From Bryobacterales bacterium (lineage in GTDB: Bacteria > Acidobacteriota > Terriglobia > Bryobacterales > Bryobacteraceae), in NCBI GenBank assembly GCA_009697455.1, contig SHUI01000004.1:1-50117 (forward strand): 50,117 nucleotides of DNA. Reading direction: 5' to 3'. The notes under the pieces are model-generated. The model saw only the letters and a list, made by a program, of their open reading frames with translations, had not been told where the DNA came from and searched no databases. The translations under genes were made by a program, and so were the position numbers. Below are positions 27,044 through 35,725 of this stretch, piece by piece (positions within the stretch are counted from its first letter, which is position 1; each line of letters begins with the position of its first letter).

Positions 27044-28573
27044 ATGAACTTCCGTCCCATCGCCCGAAATGCGATCGCGGTTGCGTTAACTGCGATACTT
27101 CTCTGCCTCAACTCCGGCTGTACCGTCAAAAAGGTTCGAAAGTTGGACGTGTCCGCGGTGGCGCGGCCGGAAATGCATCACTTGGTTGGGATCACCACGA
27201 AGAAAGGGGAAGAGGTCAAGTTCGATCTGCCGGGCGCCAAAGTAGAGCAAGGGGTCATCAAAGCCAAGGTCAATAGCGCCGATTACAGCATCGCGATGCA
27301 GGACGTTCAGAGGCTGTGGGTTGAGATGCAAGGCGTTTCCGCATCCCGGAGCATCGGCCTTGCAGCTGCGATCGTCGTGGGCGCGGCCGCGGCTTTGGCT
27401 ATCGTACTATTGATTGCAATAGCGCTCAAGCAGTCGTGCCCCTTTGTGTACTCGTGGGACGGAACGCGGTACGTCTTTGATGCAGAGCCCTATGGCGGCG
27501 CGATCACGCGCGGTCTCGAGCGCGACGATTACGCGGAACTCGAACACCTGCGCGAGCAAGACGGTCTGTACCGCCTGCTGCTGACCAACGAAGTGGACGA
27601 GACCCAGTACACCAACCTGATGGAGTTACTTGTCGTCGACCATGCCAGCGGGTCGCGCGCGGTGACCAATGAAGCCGGAAACATCCGGGCTTTTACCGGA
27701 ATTCAACCCCTTGCAGCGGCGCGCGACCGCGAAGGCAACGATCTTTTGCCTTGGCTCGAAGCCACGGACCGCAAGATCTGGGAGCCCGACGCCGTCGCCG
27801 GACCGGGCGGAAACCTGCGTCAGGAAGTGATCCTGACGTTTGCGAAGCCCGCCGGGGTCACGCATGTCAACCTCCTTGCCAATGCTGCGACCGGACTGTG
27901 GGGGTCCTACATGATCAAGCGGATGGTCGAGTTGAACGGGAGGGATTCCTACAAATATCTCGCCTCGCTCGACAAAGACCCGGCGGCCGTCCGATACCTG
28001 CATGTCTTGGGTGAACGGGAAGGCATGTACCGGTTGCCGGTTGAAGTAGAAGAGGAGACGGGATGGGTCGCTCGTGGAACTTTGCCTCCGGGCGGTCCCC
28101 TTCTCGCGGAGGACCGGGCCATTCCCCTCGACGTGAGCCGCGCAATAGGGAACCAGTTGCGAATTCGCTTGCGCCCAGCTGCGGGTTTCTGGGCTCTGAA
28201 CTCCTTTCAAATCGCCCATGGAAAAGGTGAGGCGCCTCTCGTGAACAGCGTTGCCGCGAGCTCCGCCCGAACCTCCGAAGGCAAGGACGTCCTGGCGGTT
28301 TTGGCCGCGGCCGACAATCGCTACTATCCGATGCCGATGATGACGGATCGCGCTGAAGTGACATTTCCGGCGCCGCCACGCAAAGTGGGTTTGGATCGCA
28401 CGGTCTTCCTCCATAGCCGTGGATGGTATCAGCTGCATCTTCGCGACAACAGCGCGCCGGACTTGAGCGCGCTCAACAGGCTGCGCTCGGTTCCCGGGGC
28501 CGCGGTGCGATTTGCGGCAGACCGGTTTACCGAATGGCAGCGGGGCGACGGACCGCTTGGCCGTCAGCGTTAG
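27044..28573 (+). CDS. Lipoprotein of unknown function
   Basis: I do not recognise a named family. The 509-residue product begins with a lipoprotein signal ending LCLNSGC, so it is probably lipid-anchored. A second hydrophobic segment (AAAIVVGAAAALAIVLLIAIAL) lies at about residues 105-128. The rest is soluble and starts with CPFVYSWDGTRYVFDAEPY, a domain I have also seen described only as hypothetical, containing TNLMELLVVDH. I chose ATG 27044, preceded by AAAGG, because the ORF-track start lies within the divergent ABC-F gene. The two genes are divergent with only 68 bp between starts. Confidence 0.75.
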   Translation: MNFRPIARNAIAVALTAILLCLNSGCTVKKVRKLDVSAVARPEMHHLVGITTKKGEEVKFDLPGAKVEQGVIKAKVNSADYSIAMQDVQRLWVEMQGVSASRSIGLAAAIVVGAAAALAIVLLIAIALKQSCPFVYSWDGTRYVFDAEPYGGAITRGLERDDYAELEHLREQDGLYRLLLTNEVDETQYTNLMELLVVDHASGSRAVTNEAGNIRAFTGIQPLAAARDREGNDLLPWLEATDRKIWEPDAVAGPGGNLRQEVILTFAKPAGVTHVNLLANAATGLWGSYMIKRMVELNGRDSYKYLASLDKDPAAVRYLHVLGEREGMYRLPVEVEEETGWVARGTLPPGGPLLAEDRAIPLDVSRAIGNQLRIRLRPAAGFWALNSFQIAHGKGEAPLVNSVAASSARTSEGKDVLAVLAAADNRYYPMPMMTDRAEVTFPAPPRKVGLDRTVFLHSRGWYQLHLRDNSAPDLSALNRLRSVPGAAVRFAADRFTEWQRGDGPLGRQR

Positions 28574-28877
28574 ATTTGAACGCAGTTTTCACCGTGTTTT
28601 CCAAGTGGCGTGCGGGCTGCGCGCCACCGCCCAAGCCGAAGCCCGTCGTGAATGCTCTGGCTGATCTACCCGTATATCTCCGTTAGCTCCTTCGCTTCGA
28701 AGCGGACTTCGTGCGTCTCCTCCTGTTAATAACGGCTAGATTTGCGCCAGGCTCAACTTCTCCGCACCCTGCATTTCGGCGTTCACGCTAACATGCGTCA
28801 ACCTCCGTTCAGCCAGGCGTGCATGAGTGAGACAGCGTCTTGCCTCGGAACCGTAATGTTCTAGAGACTGGGCGATC
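28574..28877. other. Intergenic region with no recognised gene
   Basis: About 300 bp between the lipoprotein gene and a small DUF4258-like ORF. I see no promoter, repeat or RNA motif that I can support. Confidence 0.3.
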
Positions 28878-29033
28878 ATGGATCGAACCGATCAGGCAAC
28901 AGAACGGGTCAAGCTTCGTCACTTCGATATGACCGCCCATGCGGTTGAAGAGATGGCTGAGGACGATCTCAGCCTCGCCGGCGTTGAGCATGCTGTTCTT
29001 AACGGATCGTGTCGTGCAAATCCAAAGGGATGA
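28878..29033 (+). pseudogene. DUF4258-like toxin remnant
   Basis: This 51-residue ORF is too short for the ORF track. It reads HFDMTAHAVEEMAEDDLSL and then AGVEHAVLNG, matching the start of DUF4258 (tHAxxRMxERxIxxxDVexvLxnG). The family normally runs about 80-90 residues, and the C-terminal half is missing after CRANPKG. DUF4258 proteins usually sit beside an HTH or zinc-finger antitoxin; none is found here. It is probably a truncated relic. The competing minus-strand ORF 28809-28991 is a shadow. Confidence 0.5.
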
Positions 29034-29117
29034 TCGAAGAGGGGTCTCAATAACGCCGCTAGGATTTACATTCTTTTAAGCTCCTGCGCCGGAATACCGC
29101 GTCATAGAGGTTAGGAG

Positions 29118-29660
29118 ATGCTTTTCACCATGAAACAAAGACTCACGAAGTTGACGATGACAGCCGCGTTCACCGCGGCTGCAATAATGGCTCAGGGACA
29201 GGGCGGTCCCCCACAGGGTCAGACTCGCCAGCGTCCGGACCCGGTGCAGTTCCGCGTCGATTTCCTGGCAGGCAGTCTTAGCCTGAACGATATCCAGAAG
29301 AAGGACGCTTTGGCGATTTTCAAGGCGGCCGCCGATGCCGGCGAAGCCGTCCGCCAACAGTTTCCCGACAAGCACAAGGCCCTGCGAGACGCTGCGAAGA
29401 ACAACGCACCCGACAGCCAGATCGACGCGCTCGCTGCCGATCTTGGCGCGCTGCAGGCCAAGCAGTTGGCGATTCAAACCAAAGCCGAGGCGAAATTCTA
29501 CGTTTTGTTGACGAAAGAGCAGAAAGACAAGTTTGACGCGCAACAGGGCGGCCCCGGCGGGCGTCCTCAGTTTGGCGGACCGGGCGGACCGGGGGGACCG
29601 GGCGGACCTGGTGGGCCTGGAGGGATGGGTGGTCCCAGTGGAAGACCTCCTGGGAACTGA
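29118..29660 (+). CDS. Spy/CpxP-like periplasmic protein with Gly-Pro tail
   Basis: A 176-180-residue exported protein. The signal peptide is MKQRLTKLTMTAAFTAAAIM, so the mature protein is periplasmic. The middle third is helical and charged (SLNDIQKKDALAIFKAA, then FYVLLTKEQKDKFDAQ), the pattern of Spy/CpxP-type periplasmic chaperones with the LTxEQ motif. The last 40 residues are a GGPGGPGG low-complexity tail. TTAGGAG abuts the ATG at 29118 and lies 12 nt from the second ATG at 29130, which begins the signal peptide, so the start is uncertain. Spy-like proteins bind unfolded envelope proteins; the assignment is tentative. Confidence 0.75.
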   Translation: MLFTMKQRLTKLTMTAAFTAAAIMAQGQGGPPQGQTRQRPDPVQFRVDFLAGSLSLNDIQKKDALAIFKAAADAGEAVRQQFPDKHKALRDAAKNNAPDSQIDALAADLGALQAKQLAIQTKAEAKFYVLLTKEQKDKFDAQQGGPGGRPQFGGPGGPGGPGGPGGPGGMGGPSGRPPGN

Positions 29661-29762
29661 TTCGCTTCTCCGGCGGAAGTCCGGGTGCCGCCTCCGGCCC
29701 GGGCCTCCGCCGTCAGGGCATCGCTGCGCCACGCGGTACAATGGAGTCCTGGAGGAATTTAC

Positions 29763-30026
29763 ATGGCTGAAGATGCCAGCGGAAAGGTAGTATGGTTTGT
29801 CGCGGGGGTTGCGATCGGCGCAACGGTTGCACTGCTTTATGCTCCTCAGCCGGGCAAGCAGACACGGCGCATCCTGGTAAAGAAGACGGCCGAGGGCCGC
29901 GATGCCGTCGTCGATACGAGTAAGGATGTCTACGAGCGGGGGAAGGAAATTTACGAGAAGAGCCTCGAAATTGCCGACGATGCCGCGGAATTGTTCGAGC
30001 GCGGAAAGAAACTGGTGCGTGGTTAG
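29763..30026 (+). CDS. YtxH domain-containing protein
   Basis: An 87-residue YtxH-family protein. One membrane helix (KVVWFVAGVAIGATVALLYAP) leads into the signature YAPQPGKQTRRI, followed by a charged amphipathic helix (DVYERGKEIYEKSLEIADDA). The start ATG at 29763 is supported by GGAGG 7 nt upstream; the ORF-track start is 78 nt too early. YtxH proteins are small membrane-anchored, often general-stress proteins of unknown mechanism. Confidence 0.88.
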   Translation: MAEDASGKVVWFVAGVAIGATVALLYAPQPGKQTRRILVKKTAEGRDAVVDTSKDVYERGKEIYEKSLEIADDAAELFERGKKLVRG

Positions 30027-30050
30027 ATTCGGGAATGGTTAGGCTGGGAA

Positions 30051-30899
30051 TTGACTAAGGTCGGCCATTTCCAGGTCCGGATCGTCCGCGACGGAATCTA
30101 CCACTGGGATGGCGGCGCTATGTTCGGCGTCGTCCCGCGCACGCTGTGGGGCCGCAAGATTCCGCCCGACGAGTTGAACCGCATCCCTCTTGGTCTCAAC
30201 TGCTACCTGATTGAAACGGACGAGCACACCGTGCTCGTTGAGACCGGAGGCGGCGACAAGATGGATCCGCGGGCGCGAGAGCGCATGAAAATGCCTTCGC
30301 GGCCCGTGCCTTTGCGCGACACAATAGCGGCCTGCGGCGTGGACCCGGAATCGATCGACGTAGTCATCAACACTCACCTTCACTGGGACCATTGCAGCGG
30401 GAATACGAATCTCGATCTGTCCGCTGGAACGGCGCAGGCAGCGTTTCCACGAGCTACCTACTATACGCGTCGCGCCGAGTGGGAGCATGCGCACGAGAGA
30501 CATCCCCGGGACAGCGTCAGCTACATCGATGCGAACTACGATCCGCTTGTCGAATCTGGAAAGATGGTTCTGATCGACTCGGACCGCGAAATCGTGCCTG
30601 GAGTGAGCGTCGCACTCGCGCCTGGACACAATCGCGACATGATGGTCGTAACAGCAAGTTCCGCGGGCGAAACTTTCTGCTTCTTCTCGGACCTTGTTCC
30701 GACGGTGTTCCACCTGACTCCGACATGGGTCCCCGCGTTTGATCTATTCCCATTGCAGACCATTGAAACCCGAACGCGGCTGCTCGAACGGGCGGCTCGC
30801 GAAAACTGGCTTTGCGGATTCGGGCACGACGCAATCGTCTCCTTCGCACGCGTGGCACTGGACGGCGGAAAATTCAGCGCCGTCGACGAAATTTCATAG
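30051..30899 (+). CDS. Metallo-beta-lactamase fold hydrolase (lactonase-like)
   Basis: A 282-residue MBL-fold enzyme of the AHL-lactonase/AttM-like branch. The zinc motif is THLHWDHCSG with His109, His111, Asp113 and His114; APGHNRDMM supplies the next His, FFSDLVP the bridging Asp and GFGHD the last His. There is no signal peptide. The start appears to be TTG at 30051, 24 bp after the ytxH stop, with GGCTGGGAA upstream. The cupin gene starts 3 bp after its stop, so the pair is probably co-translated. The substrate (lactone, or another ester) is not shown by sequence. Confidence 0.87.
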   Translation: MTKVGHFQVRIVRDGIYHWDGGAMFGVVPRTLWGRKIPPDELNRIPLGLNCYLIETDEHTVLVETGGGDKMDPRARERMKMPSRPVPLRDTIAACGVDPESIDVVINTHLHWDHCSGNTNLDLSAGTAQAAFPRATYYTRRAEWEHAHERHPRDSVSYIDANYDPLVESGKMVLIDSDREIVPGVSVALAPGHNRDMMVVTASSAGETFCFFSDLVPTVFHLTPTWVPAFDLFPLQTIETRTRLLERAARENWLCGFGHDAIVSFARVALDGGKFSAVDEIS

Positions 30900-30902
30900 A
30901 AT

Positions 30903-31262
30903 ATGCCGATTCTGATCGCACAGCCCACTCGAATCGAAGCCGCTGGCAACAAACCAAAACTCATCGATGAATATGTCGGACGCGTGAATTCAGAGACACC
31001 CGGCGTGAGCGTTGCGCACATGCGGAGTCCCGGGGGATGGGTTGAGCCTGGGCAGACTCCGGAATTCGACGAATTCACGGTCGTGCTGAAAGGCTCGCTG
31101 CGCGTGGAGCATGCGGGTGGATTCCTCGATGTTGCGGCAGGGCAGGCTGTGATCACGCAGGCCGGAGAGTGGGTGCGCTACAGCACGCCTGGCGAGAGCG
31201 GCGCGGAATACATCGCCGTTTGCCTTCCGGCTTTTTGCCCGAATACGGTGCATCGCGATTAG
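30903..31262 (+). CDS. Cupin-domain protein
   Basis: A 119-residue single-domain cupin. The core shows the two-motif barrel pattern (PGGWVEPGQTPEFDEFTVVLKG with metal-binding Glu, and LRVEHAGGFLDVAAGQAVI), but the first motif has Glu where His is common, so metal binding may be altered. It follows the MBL hydrolase by 3 bp. Function is not assigned. Confidence 0.83.
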   Translation: MPILIAQPTRIEAAGNKPKLIDEYVGRVNSETPGVSVAHMRSPGGWVEPGQTPEFDEFTVVLKGSLRVEHAGGFLDVAAGQAVITQAGEWVRYSTPGESGAEYIAVCLPAFCPNTVHRD

Positions 31263-31395
31263 GCCTCGCTACGGGCAGCGTGGAAGGCTTCCGTTTCATC
31301 CGACGCTCTACTGCTGCTCGCAATGAAAACGCCCGAGCGGCGGACAATCCCGCCAAACGGAATTCTAAGTCGCAGCAGCCTATTTTGGTTGCTGG

Positions 31396-31617
31396 CTACG
31401 TCCATGCGATTGGTGCGCACGCGCTGCCGGCGGCCAACCGCATTGTTCAGACCGCCGGTTTTGGGATACGCTTGCGTCCGTCAGCGCCTGACTGAGGCAC
31501 AGGACATATCCGTCGGGATCGTGAACGTCGAACTCGGCTTCACCGTGGAACGTCCGTTCTTAACTTAATCCGTTCTATATCGCGGGTGACAACACCGTGG
31601 TCCTTTGACTTGGCATT
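31396..31617 (-). pseudogene. Frameshifted VOC/glyoxalase-family remnant
   Basis: Not in the ORF track. On the minus strand one frame reads DHGVVTRDIERIKLRTDVP, and after a one-base shift near 31552 the next frame reads GEAEFDVHDPDGYVLCLSQ, the end of a vicinal-oxygen-chelate domain. Together they reconstruct the C-terminal half of a glyoxalase/bleomycin-resistance protein with its conserved Glu. The N-terminal half is gone, and the reading frame ends after an Arg/Pro-rich tail. It lies between the cupin gene and the ROK gene and shows that this gap is decayed coding DNA. Confidence 0.6.
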
Positions 31618-31681
31618 AGTCAGGCACCAGCCAGGGCGATTGTTGAGTCGCGGTTGCGTCGAGAAACCGGGTGCAACGCTA

Positions 31682-32578
31682 CTACGCGTCCAAGGCCGCC
31701 ATCTCCGCGCTCACGGCAGCCCCGATGACCGCCATCGCGTCGCTCGCGGGCATCACTTCCATCTTGCTGCCGGTGAGCGGGCCGATCTTCACCATTTCGG
31801 CGAGGTAGAGCGCCAGTAGATTAGTATCGACGTGTTTGGCGTTCGATCCCGAGATAAAGAACCGCCCTGGCCCGTCCATGTGGACGGCAGTGGCGGTCGC
31901 GGCCGCAATCGCACGGTGCCAGTAGCGCACGAAGTCACGGCAGCGCACATCTCCGGCCAAAGCATTGTCGAAGACCTCCTCCGGCTCCAAATCCAGGAAG
32001 CGAAGCCGCATCGCACGGTTGCCCACGATCCCCTCCAGGTGGCCTACGCCGCCACACTGGCAAAATCTCTCCTTCGGATCGAGGGATACCACGGAATGTC
32101 CGCCTTCCCAGACACCGTCCCGGCGCGGATAACGGCCATAGCCGACGCCTCGGCCAAGGGTCCAAACGCGCACGAACTTGTCCATATATCCCTGGGTCAC
32201 CGCGATTCCGGCCGCCAATGCATCCGCGTTGTTAAGGATCAGTATCGGGACGAAACTGTCATCCGTCCGGAAAGCCTGTAACAACTCGATCTCCAGATTC
32301 AGACCCTTGACTTGGGGGAGGTTGGGCGACTCTTCGATGATCCCGTCGCGGACTACGCCCGGAACGCCGACTCCAATAGCATCGATTTTCTTGCCTCCGG
32401 CCACGATCCGGATCTGCTCCACGACTCCCTGAACAATGCTCTCGGCGGGAGTTCCCAAAAGCCCCTCGATGCCGCTGCCATCCTCGGGATAAATCCGAAT
32501 CGCTCCCGAAATCTCGCGGTTCTCCACTAAACCGACCGCGATATGTTCGGATGCCATCACGCCGATTGTTCTACTCAC
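31682..32578 (-). CDS. ROK-family protein (sugar kinase/regulator-like)
   Basis: A 298-residue ROK-family protein. The N-terminus is an actin-like phosphate-1 loop region (TIGVMASEHIAVGLVENREI), then GVGVPGVV, ILNNADALA and the ROK zinc signature FCQCGGVGHLEGIVG. The usual helix-turn-helix is absent, so it is a kinase-type rather than NagC-type ROK. The zinc motif keeps both Cys but has His at the last Cys position (GHLE rather than GCLE), which may weaken zinc binding. I prefer GTG 32578, with GGGAG 7 nt upstream, to the TTG at 32584. It follows sthA by 15 bp in an operon. Confidence 0.82.
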   Translation of the reverse strand: MSRTIGVMASEHIAVGLVENREISGAIRIYPEDGSGIEGLLGTPAESIVQGVVEQIRIVAGGKKIDAIGVGVPGVVRDGIIEESPNLPQVKGLNLEIELLQAFRTDDSFVPILILNNADALAAGIAVTQGYMDKFVRVWTLGRGVGYGRYPRRDGVWEGGHSVVSLDPKERFCQCGGVGHLEGIVGNRAMRLRFLDLEPEEVFDNALAGDVRCRDFVRYWHRAIAAATATAVHMDGPGRFFISGSNAKHVDTNLLALYLAEMVKIGPLTGSKMEVMPASDAMAVIGAAVSAEMAALDA

Positions 32579-32593
32579 TGTCAAGCTCCCATG

Positions 32594-33982
32594 CTACAAC
32601 CGGGCAAGTTTGTTGAGCCCATTGAACGCGGCGGCCTTGTAACATTCCGCGAGCGTTGGATAGTTGAAGACCGTGTTCACGAAATAGTCGACAGTGCCGT
32701 TCAGAATGATTACGGCCTGACCTATGTGCAGCAACTCCGAAGCCCCCTCGCCGATGATGTGCACGCCCAGGATCTTGCGCGTTTCGCGGTGAAAAATCAG
32801 CTTGAGGCGCCCCGTCGTATCTCCACGGATTTGACCGCGCGCGATTTCACGGTAGTAAGCCACGCCCACCTCATAGGGTACGTCCTCATCCGTCAGTTGC
32901 TCCTCTGTCTTGCCGATAAATGAAATCTCCGGAATCGTATAGATGCCATACGGGTAGTACTCGGGGTTCGACTTTACAGGAGAACCGAAAGCATGCGCGG
33001 CCGCCATCCGGCCCTGCTCCATGGAAACCGATGCGAGGCTGGGAAACCCGATTACGTCTCCCACCGCGAAAATGTGCGGCTGTTTGGTGCGGTATTCGGA
33101 ATCGACGGCAATCCGGCCGCGCGAATCGGCTTCGATGCCGGCGGCGGCAAGATTCAAGTCGTCGACGTTTCCCGACCGCCCCACCGCGTAAAGCAGTGCG
33201 TCGCCGGAAATCCTCTTATTGCTCTGGAGCGTGGCGACAACCGTGCCATCCGGCATCTCCTCGACGCTTGCCACCTCTTCGTTCAGGCGCATGGTCACGC
33301 GGTGGTCGCGCAGATGGTATGACAGAGCCTCCACCATTTCGGAATCGGCGAACTCTAGCAGACGGGGTCTCTTCTCGACCAGGATTACCCGCACGCCGAG
33401 CGTTGCGAACATGCAGGTATATTCAACCCCGATCACCCCGCCGCCCACGACGATAAATGTCTTCGGAACAAACGCCATCTCCAGAACCTGATCGCTGTTT
33501 ATGATCGTTCGTCCGTTGATCGGCACCTTGGCCGAAACCGCCGGCTTCGTGCCTGTGGCGATGACGATCACGCCAGCCTCAAACTCGGCCGTTCCCCGCG
33601 AATTTTCCACTTTGATGTGGTGCGGGTCGATAAACGACGCCGCGCCCGTGAGCACTTCGATTCCGTTGCGCGAGAGCTGCGCTTGCGTGACGTCGATCTC
33701 CGTCTTGATCACGTGCTGCACACGGAACATCAGATCGGCCATGGAAATCTTTTCCTTGACCCGGTAGTTGATGCCGTAGATGTTCTGATACTGATAGCCG
33801 GAAAGGTGTAGCACGGCTTCGCGCATGGTCTTGCTCGGGATGGTGCCGCTATTGATGCAGGAGCCGCCCAATACTTCGCGCTTTTCGACTAAAGCCACGC
33901 GTTTTCCGGATTTTGCGCCCTGAATTGCTGCGCGTTGTCCGGCCGGACCGGAACCGATCACAAATAGGTCGTAGGTCGTCAT
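32594..33982 (-). CDS. sthA: Soluble NAD(P)+ transhydrogenase
   Basis: A 462-residue flavoprotein disulfide-reductase family member. It has the FAD motif VIGSGPAG, the NAD motif VVGGGVIG and AVGDVIG. The redox-active CxxxxC site is changed: the sequence is GGSCINSGTIPSKTM, so the second Cys is Thr, as in SthA-type transhydrogenases and not in dihydrolipoamide dehydrogenase. The C-terminal GEGASELLHIGQAVI also fits SthA. It transfers hydride between NADPH and NAD+. The ROK gene is 15 bp downstream. Confidence 0.9.
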   Translation of the reverse strand: MTTYDLFVIGSGPAGQRAAIQGAKSGKRVALVEKREVLGGSCINSGTIPSKTMREAVLHLSGYQYQNIYGINYRVKEKISMADLMFRVQHVIKTEIDVTQAQLSRNGIEVLTGAASFIDPHHIKVENSRGTAEFEAGVIVIATGTKPAVSAKVPINGRTIINSDQVLEMAFVPKTFIVVGGGVIGVEYTCMFATLGVRVILVEKRPRLLEFADSEMVEALSYHLRDHRVTMRLNEEVASVEEMPDGTVVATLQSNKRISGDALLYAVGRSGNVDDLNLAAAGIEADSRGRIAVDSEYRTKQPHIFAVGDVIGFPSLASVSMEQGRMAAAHAFGSPVKSNPEYYPYGIYTIPEISFIGKTEEQLTDEDVPYEVGVAYYREIARGQIRGDTTGRLKLIFHRETRKILGVHIIGEGASELLHIGQAVIILNGTVDYFVNTVFNYPTLAECYKAAAFNGLNKLARL

Positions 33983-34117
33983 GCGAGATGATCTATTCTA
34001 CCTTGCAATACTATCGGCGGATTCGTCGGAAAACATTCGGGGCGCGGGTACTTGGATTTTCAGGCCAGCCGGCGTCGACACGCCAGAAAATGAGAACGCG
34101 GTAGGATGGGACACTCG
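33983..34117. other. Intergenic region upstream of sthA
   Basis: A short gap upstream of the minus-strand sthA and before a small plus-strand ORF. No Shine-Dalgarno precedes the sthA ATG, and TAGAAT lies about 17 nt upstream on that strand, so a short leader is possible. No other feature is seen. Confidence 0.3.
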
Positions 34118-34249
34118 ATGACGTTAGACGAACGAATCGAGCGCCTGGTGCAGTCGATTGAATCTCAAGACCGCCAGATTGGCGAACTGACCAGCCAAGT
34201 CGGCGAGTTGACCAGATCGGCCAATAAGCTTGTAACCGTGAGCTACTAA
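34118..34249 (+). CDS. Small coiled-coil ORF
   Basis: A 43-residue ORF too short for the ORF track. It reads DERIERLVQSIESQDRQIGE and then LTSQVGELTRSANKL, a heptad-like pattern that predicts a short coiled coil. GTAGGATGGGA lies just upstream, and it is codon-biased like its neighbours. It may be a real small protein or the start of a longer truncated coiled-coil gene. Confidence 0.4.
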   Translation: MTLDERIERLVQSIESQDRQIGELTSQVGELTRSANKLVTVSY

Positions 34250-34301
34250 GACGCTACCGCTATCAGAACGCTGGCCCGGGTCGCGGAGGCTCCGTCATAG
34301 A

Positions 34302-34970
34302 CTAACGGACTCGGCGGCGGAATTTCGCCGCCAGACCAATGAGCGCTAATCCACTCAGCACGAGAGTGCCCGGCTCCGGTATCGCTGGAGTTGATGGCGT
34401 TAACGTTCCACCGATCGAGAAGAATCCACCGGCCGCCTGATTAATGTCCGCAATGGCAGCCGCGTTCAATGTGATGACCAGCGGTGACGGATACGGGCCT
34501 ACCCCAATCGTAGCGTAGTTCGTTCCGGATCCGAGATCCGTGAAAATAGCCGCGCTCGGCCCGGTATTAAAGCTTAGGACAGCCGCGCTCGTGCTGACGT
34601 CCCACAACGAGTAGGTTACCGGCAACCCGGATGTGGTGGTGCCAGCGGTCTGAATTGTCAGCGTTGCAGACGTTGCCGCGTGATCCAACGACGCTAGATC
34701 GAAGGTAAAGAAGTTGTTGAAAGTTTCCCCTTCGAAACTCCCCACGACGTAATTGTCGATGATGTTGTGACCAGAAGCGGTAGCCGACCACCAACCCTGA
34801 TTGCGAATGTGGGGAGTGAACTCCGACGTGGCCGTGTTAAATGTGTCCGTGCCGTTAATGGTCAGGACCTGCGCCGAATGAGTGTTGCTGAATGCGAAGA
34901 GAACGCCGGCATGCGCCGGCTCCGACAACGACAAAAACCCGATAGAGACCGCTAAGAGTAGTGTTTTCAA
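34302..34970 (-). CDS. PEP-CTERM sorting-domain protein
   Basis: An exported protein of about 222 residues. I place the start at TTG 34970, because GGAGG lies 7 nt upstream and the residues after it (LKTLLLAVSIGFLSLSE, then PAHAG) form a signal peptide; the ORF-track start has no ribosome site. The C-terminus is PEPGTLVLSGLALIGLAAKF followed by Arg residues, a PEP-CTERM signal with membrane helix and basic tail, processed by an exosortase (not in the window). The central part is Ser/Thr-rich and beta-type. Confidence 0.88.
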   Translation of the reverse strand: MKTLLLAVSIGFLSLSEPAHAGVLFAFSNTHSAQVLTINGTDTFNTATSEFTPHIRNQGWWSATASGHNIIDNYVVGSFEGETFNNFFTFDLASLDHAATSATLTIQTAGTTTSGLPVTYSLWDVSTSAAVLSFNTGPSAAIFTDLGSGTNYATIGVGPYPSPLVITLNAAAIADINQAAGGFFSIGGTLTPSTPAIPEPGTLVLSGLALIGLAAKFRRRVR

Positions 34971-35180
34971 TAGTTTTCCTCCGAGAGAGCAAGTACTTGG
35001 CATTTTCATATGCGAATCACACTAAACAAGGCCGCCGGGTTCAGCGTCAATGCGGAGTCTTATCTCACCTATCTCATGCAAGATGAGCCTGGGCGGAAGG
35101 TCGGTTTCTCACGCAAGGAGAGCCCGGGGGGAGGGGGACCGGTGAAGCTGGGACATGATCATCGAAATGAGGCACCGGAA

Positions 35181-35556
35181 GGAATAAGCCTGGAGGAGAT
35201 CCGGGCGCTATTAGAGGGGAGCGACACGCTGGAATTTGAGAGCCGGAACCGGGAGGAGAAGTACGGTTGGGTGAACAGAGCGCTGCGGCAAGCCAAATTC
35301 GAGGAATCGAAGCGGAGCGGACGGGGACTGGTGAGGCAATACATCGGGAAGATGACAGGGATGAGCCGGGCGCAGGTGACACGGCTGATCCAGGTGTACG
35401 CCAAGGGAGAGGAGGTTAAGGTACAACCGTACCAGCGGCACCAGTTTCCGGGGCGGTACAGGCGGGAAGATATCGAGTTTCTGGCGAAGGTGGACGAAGG
35501 GCACGAGACGGGCGGGACCAGCCACGAAAAGGATACTGGAGCACGAGTTCCGAGCC
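35181..35556 (+). pseudogene. Integrase-type transposase N-terminal fragment
   Basis: The reading frame ISLEEIRALLEGSDTLEFES, then GLVRQYIGKMTGMSRAQVTR and FPGRYRREDIEFLAKVDEGH matches the N-terminal HTH region of integrase-catalytic-domain transposases seen in many Acidobacteriota. The frame shifts near 35514 and resumes as GPATKRILEHEFRA, after which homology stops. The DDE catalytic domain is missing, so this is a dead remnant. It ends 25 bp before the damaged sensor kinase. No terminal inverted repeat or target duplication was found. The region 35010-35180 that opens the ORF-track frame is not recognised. Confidence 0.65.
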
Positions 35557-35580
35557 ATTCGGCTAAACTGCTTAGTGGTA

Positions 35581-35725
35581 ATGGCCTTGCAGGTTCCACC
35601 AGGCGACGACGGGTACCGCGAAATGGGAGCGTCGCTGCGAGCCCTTCTCGAAGCGAGTCCATTAGCGGCTTTTGTTGTAAATTCCAAAGGGTGAAGTCAC
35701 GTTTTGGAACAAAAGCTCGGAACGG
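35581..35725 (+). pseudogene. Frameshifted N-terminus of the sensor kinase
   Basis: ATG 35581 opens 37 codons that read REMGASLRALLEASPLAAFV, then VNSKG, the start of a PAS domain, and end at TGA 35692. A shift by one base in the run AAAGGGTGAAG (about 35686-35696) restores GEVTFWNKSSERMFGW, which continues directly into the next ORF. The complete original gene therefore ran from 35581 to 36838. The lesion is a single extra base, so a sequencing error cannot be excluded. Confidence 0.7.
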
